A DNA stretch of 60,000 bases from Hydractinia symbiolongicarpus (lineage: Eukaryota; Cnidaria; Hydrozoa; Anthoathecata; Hydractiniidae): assembly GCF_029227915.1 (NCBI RefSeq), contig NC_079879.1, positions 10,852,001 through 10,912,000 of the forward strand, written 5' to 3'. The position numbers and the translations under genes were made by a program. Shown piece after piece: positions 55,795 to 60,000 of the stretch; position 1 is the stretch's first letter; the number at the start of each line of letters is the position of its first letter. The notes beneath the pieces were generated by a model. That model worked only from the letters and a program-made list of their open reading frames with translations, searched no databases and had not been told where the DNA came from.

Positions 55795-56800
55795 AAAGGG
55801 TCACAAATTTAATATCCAATTGATAGTTTATAGAAGGCTTAAATTTATTTTATGCTTCTAATACCTTTGTGTTTTTTGTATTGTATGGAGCTTTTGTAAT
55901 AATGTTCCAAGTGAAAGTGTGACCATTATTGAGAGCTAATGCTTGGCTGGCTCTGATTTATTATGTATCTTATCATGCTCTCTCCATCTTACTTTTGCAT
56001 TGCATTTTGTTTCACTTAATGTATTTCCCACTACATGAACACTCTCATTCATAAATGACTGAAGATTGGTGTGTAACTTTATCTTTAAGGGGAAAATATA
56101 ACAAATTTGACATTATTACATGTAAAGGTACGTATAGCAACTTGTGACAAGATTGTTGGTTTTATGCACAATAAGAAAGTTGTAAATAAACTTCTACTTT
56201 CTTCTCTTGAAATAACGATCGAGGTATCAACAATTCATCATCAGAATTTTCAAAAGAGCTCATTACTGAGTTTTAAATGCAATAGGGTATCCAACATTCT
56301 TAAACTTCTTGGAAATAAATTTTTTGCGTTTTTGCTTCAAAAATGAACTGATTCGTTTAGCTCTATGTAATTCTCTTAATATAACATTTCTTTTATATTT
56401 GGTTGAAACTGAAGAACTCCAATGGAATGGTAATTTTGTAACTTTGGGTACCACCATATATTGTAATACGCCATTACATCTAATAATTTTGTTGTCTAGG
56501 AATTTAGGAGGGTTCTTTGCAATAGTAAACTTTATGTTTTTATGATAGGAATTCAGACATTCAAATAAAACATCTGGCGAATTTCTCTTTCTCCTGGTGT
56601 AAGTATCATCCACAAATCTCTTGTAAAATTTCGGTTTAATGGAATAACTACATCTCTTTCATTTTGTTCATGAAATAACCTGCTAAAACCAGTGAGACTG
56701 GACCGTCCATGGATACACCGACAATGTCCAGGAGGGTAGAAAAACATTGAGTATTCGAAATAACAAATTCCTTGTAAGAACAAATAAGTTTGTCTTGTTG
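55795..56800 (-). pseudogene. Penelope-like element remnant: reverse transcriptase and GIY-YIG endonuclease
   Basis: Read on the minus strand through several frames. About 56725: VGVSMDGPVSLVLAGYFMNK (palm motif B region). Then an LWMILTPGERE stretch that in the shifted frame gives the VDDTYTRRK motif C; then SPDVLFECLNSYHKNIKFTI, KLPFHWSSSVSTKYKRN, ELHRAKRISSF and KKFKNVGYP (thumb); then DDELLIPRSLFQEKK; finally, at 56090-55810, VVGNTLSETKCNAKVRWREH, NKSEPA, LALNNGHTFTWNIITKAPYN and TKVLEA, the body of a GIY-YIG domain. Penelope-like elements combine exactly these two domains. At least five frameshifts or stops make it dead. It lies about 700 bp upstream of the carrier gene, on the opposite strand. 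Confidence 0.75.
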
Positions 56801-57507
56801 TTATAATAATACAATTTAAAGTATTTAATTTGTTAGTACACAAACTTAGAAAGACTGAAAGCATAGCTTATATGCATGCAAAAAAAAAATTTCAAAAAGA
56901 TATTATTTTTTTGGCTAATTGACTTGGATTTTTAGTTTTCTTTGTAACATAGCCTTCACATATTGTTGCTGTTGTTACTCCTAATAAATAAATGCATCCT
57001 AAGTATGTTTATTAATATTTGAATCTGGGTATATTACTTTCAAGAAATAATAAATGTAACAGCAGAAGCTTATTCCAGTATGCCTTTTACCTATACAAGA
57101 GCTTCAAATTTTTGTTTGTTTTTTCACATCATCATTGTTCTTTGGTCCTAGACCATTACAACAAAACAGCCTTCCTTAAAAATAGAGAATTCTTTGTAAT
57201 GAAACAGCAACTGTTTAACAAAGAAAACAAAACATTAAGGAATTAAGTCATATTTTTTTGTGATTTTATGGATTATTTGGATGAAATATTTAACATTATC
57301 ACTAACTTTCAAAGGGGTAGGGATTTTGATGGAAATTTTCAAAGAAAATGCATGAAGTTTTAATTTTTTTTCTGTTACGAGTATGAAACGAAACTAAAAA
57401 TCTTTGACTTTTGTTATGTGACATATCAAAAATTAATTTTTGGAATAACTTTTCCTTAAAACAGTTTGTAACAATAAATTGTAATTTTTACATCATTTAT
57501 AACCTAG
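56801..57507 (+). other. Upstream region of the carrier gene
   Basis: AT-rich; no TATA box can be assigned with confidence. It ends in TTTATAACCTAG directly before the ATG; this AG (57506-57507) could be a 3' splice site that joins a 5' untranslated exon or a trans-spliced leader to the start codon. Confidence 0.4.
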
Positions 57508-58467
57508 ATGTCTTTAGTAGAAAAAACTGACCCTCTAATCCACAATGATACTAAAACTGTAGATGTAGTTGTCAAGAAAGATGTTGCTGTTTTCAACTCA
57601 TTGGTATCAGGAGCATGTGCTGGTGCAGTTGCAAAGACTGTTATAGCACCACTTGATCGAACTAAAATCAAATTTCAAGTATCCAAGACTCCATTTACAT
57701 ATCAAAAAGCATGTGAAATCTTATATAAGGGATACAAGAAGAATGGTCTTTGGAGTTGGTGGCGTGGAAATAGTGCAACAATGGCTAGAGTTATTCCTTA
57801 TGCATCTATTCAGTTTACTGCACATGAACAACTTAAACTGTATTTTGGAAGTAAACATAACGTTGCACTTCCACCAGGCAAAAGATTTATTGCAGGATCT
57901 TTAGCAGGTGCTAGTGCGGTATGTTTTACGTATCCATTTGATATGGTTAGAGCAAGAATGGCTGTTGCTAGAAGGACTCAATATAGAACTTTAAGACATG
58001 CTTTTGCAACAATATACCGTCAGGAGGGTCCAAAAACCTTTTTTAATGGTTTCATTCCAACCTTGTTTGGTATTACACCCTATGCAGGCACATCGTTTTT
58101 TGTGTATGAGACGCTTAAAAAGAAATATCATACAAAATATCCTGGCATTGACTTACCAGCATTGTACAGACTCGGGTTTGGAGCTGTTGCTGGTATTTGT
58201 GGGCAAGGGTTTAGCTACCCTTTAGATATAATTAGAAGACGCATGCAAACTGATGGAGTTGATGGGAAAGGGTACAAATATCGTAAGTTGATATGGACAA
58301 TCAAGTACATTCTGAGAACCGAAGGCATCATTAAAGGTTTTTACAAAGGAATGAGTATTAACTGGATTAAAGGCCCCGTTGCTGTTGGTGTTAGTTTTAT
58401 GACATTTGATACAGTTCAGCACTTTTTAGATATCATTCTACATCAAAGTGAAGTTCACACATGGTGA
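57508..58467 (+). CDS. SLC25A42: Mitochondrial carrier, SLC25A42-like (coenzyme A / PAP transporter)
   Basis: A 319-residue inner-membrane carrier; human SLC25A42 is 318. The human protein exchanges cytosolic coenzyme A for matrix adenine nucleotides and PAP (established for the family). Three repeats of about 100 residues each carry the carrier signature: PLDRTKIKF (48-56), PFDMVRARM (143-151) and PLDIIRRRM (238-246). SLC25A42-typical blocks are LVSGACAGAVAKTVIAPLDR, WWRGNSATMARVIPYASIQF (84-103), GITPYAGTSFFVYETLK (188-204) and MSINWIKGPVAVGVSF (282-297). No mitochondrial presequence is expected. ATG 57508 is the first in frame and gives the family's normal N-terminal length. The whole coding region is one exon with no break. 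Retrocopy origin is possible but the frame is intact. AATAAA at 58678-58683 is a plausible polyadenylation signal. It is the only clear host gene in the window. Confidence 0.95.
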   Translation: MSLVEKTDPLIHNDTKTVDVVVKKDVAVFNSLVSGACAGAVAKTVIAPLDRTKIKFQVSKTPFTYQKACEILYKGYKKNGLWSWWRGNSATMARVIPYASIQFTAHEQLKLYFGSKHNVALPPGKRFIAGSLAGASAVCFTYPFDMVRARMAVARRTQYRTLRHAFATIYRQEGPKTFFNGFIPTLFGITPYAGTSFFVYETLKKKYHTKYPGIDLPALYRLGFGAVAGICGQGFSYPLDIIRRRMQTDGVDGKGYKYRKLIWTIKYILRTEGIIKGFYKGMSINWIKGPVAVGVSFMTFDTVQHFLDIILHQSEVHTW

Positions 58468-58677
58468 TTTTCATGCTTGATGCAACTACATAAAAGAGTT
58501 ATCTGCTTATAAATTAATCAAAGTTGAGATATTCCTAAAGATTTTATTGTTGTTTGTAATTCCTCTCAAAGGTTACTTTAGATAGCAAATGTACGTTCCT
58601 TTAATTTGCATTGTATCATGTTTAAAAAGATCAACTCATTGTGAAAATCAGCTCAAATATTCTTTTGATATGTATGC

Positions 58678-58683
58678 AATAAA
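58678..58683 (+). promoter_or_regulatory. Putative polyadenylation signal of the carrier gene
   Basis: AATAAA 211 bp after the stop codon, followed by AT-rich sequence. It is the first canonical hexamer downstream of the coding region that I see. Confidence 0.5.
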
Positions 58684-58689
58684 AGCTGC

Positions 58690-60000
58690 TATCACATGTT
58701 GAATTATTTAATTTGACCAAATCTAACTTTAGCGTTCAATCTAATTTTTTTATTCTATATTTAATATGTTTTTGTGAAAGCGCAAATTTAATTAAGATGC
58801 TGTTTTCACTGTGATTTTTTATGCCAAGTTTTCTGTGTTTATGCATTCACATTTTGTTTATGTTGTAATATATCCAAATAATCTCGTTACTAAAAACAAA
58901 AATATGTAATACATTACATAAAATAGGATAACATTTTTATGTATTATATAGGAGAAATCGATCAACAATGTTCTTGCAACTTTAACAAGCTTTAGCTTTT
59001 TTGTTATACTGAATGTTAAAAATATTAAATTATCTATTAAAACTACTTTAAATGGTGAAGATAATGGATAAATATGTCTTTTAACCAAATTGTTAGTATA
59101 TTTTTAATTGACTTTTTGAAGTCATGAATAAAAAAAATTTGAAAAAATATTTTTCTAAGAAAACTAGTTGTTACTCCGTGAAAAAAATTCACAAGTTCAC
59201 TTGCTGCACATATTCCAGTTCTTAGGGTTTACTTGACATAAATATTCCAGCCTCACTATTGCATGCATCGGTAGCACAACGTAGCAGTTTGACTACTATT
59301 TTGAACAGAATACGGCTAAAAATTTAAACCGCAAGAAAAAATTAAATTCACATATACATTTCCACCTCAAACTATGTGTTATAAAATTTGCAATTATTTT
59401 TGTTGTATAATTTTTGTTGTATAATTTTTTTTATAAAAAATGTTATATATATATATATACATAACAAACTTTTGCAATTTTTTGCAAGTTTTAGTCCTTG
59501 TGCATGATGTTTAAATGTGTCAGGAAAGTTTCTTACAATCAATTCACAAAATTTCATGAAATAAATGTACTGTAACATTCATTCTTGTTGTGCTGTGTAG
59601 TTATATTTTTCCATATTTCTTCGTAATTTTATATAGGAAATATGTAATGTTTTTAAAAAAAGGTTCGTAGTTATGTATATACTTTAAAATACCAGTTCAT
59701 CCATTCAGTGTATTCCACAAATATAATTATTATCCTAAAAAAGTTTTTGTTTCCTTTATTATCAACCTCTAAGACTTGGAAGTTTACATAGTTCAAATTA
59801 TGTAATTTTGACATTGTTTTGATTATAAACCCTATTAACATCTCAATCCTGTTCTTTATCATTGCTTTTACTGTCTTACCTTAGGTCAAAAATATGGACC
59901 AAGCTTGCAAGGTTGATATGCAGACTAAGAGTTATAATTTCTCAGAAGAGATATATACAGTTTATATTGTATTCATTAACTGATAACTATTTTGTTTGGG
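58690..60000. other. No gene recognised
   Basis: AT-rich, with a short (TA)n run at about 59444-59460. Small frames have no recognisable content. Confidence 0.5.

Overview
The window looks like nuclear DNA of an AT-rich metazoan, most probably a cnidarian and perhaps a hydrozoan. This rests on a mitochondrial carrier closest to SLC25A42, on Penelope-like and LINE retroelement proteins of the kinds common in cnidarian genomes, and on a dense load of small DNA transposons and tRNA-derived SINEs. The taxonomic call is inference. Only one intact host gene is visible: a single-exon SLC25A42-like coding sequence at 57508-58467. Almost everything else is repetitive or mobile DNA.

The dominant structure is a pair of long, opposed, composite arms about 48.5 kb apart. 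Each arm has three layers. From outside to inside these are a ~190 bp unique terminal segment (896-1085 and 49166-49351, about 97% identical as inverted copies), a 3-4 kb tandem array of ~78-88 bp units (1086-4905 and 46000-49165), and a degenerate array of longer units (4970-5335 and 43640-45990). Outside these coordinates the flanks no longer match. I read it as one giant terminal-inverted-repeat or foldback-like mobile element with array-based ends. I see no transposase inside it that can be assigned to it.

A second, nested inverted pair has the same architecture. A GTAGTAG-type array plus about 300 bp of conserved sequence lies at 14020-15000 and again, inverted, at 30490-30923, with subterminal ~81 bp repeats at 15030-15350. 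The interior of the giant element also holds a Kolobok-like transposon with TTAA duplications and a decayed THAP domain (24832-26304), a deleted copy of it (35692-36300), several MITEs, two tRNA-derived SINEs, two Penelope-like fragments, remnants of other transposon genes, and a recent 5'-truncated LINE (31401-33404). The LINE's 636-codon open frame carries reverse transcriptase with a PHD-like C4HC3 finger.

Two small host-like or transposon-derived gene fragments lie on the minus strand inside the element: an exon pair at 16994-17740 with an in-phase intron, and a SAP-domain exon at 29255-29491.

To the right of the element are a nest of TTA-flanked transposons with paralogous acidic first exons (50301-53618), a Penelope-like fragment with reverse transcriptase and GIY-YIG remnants (55795-56800), and the carrier gene. 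The genes do not form a pathway; the region is a transposon graveyard with one housekeeping gene at its right edge. Long stretches (33.4-43.6 kb, 53.6-55.8 kb, 58.7-60 kb) show no gene I can support.
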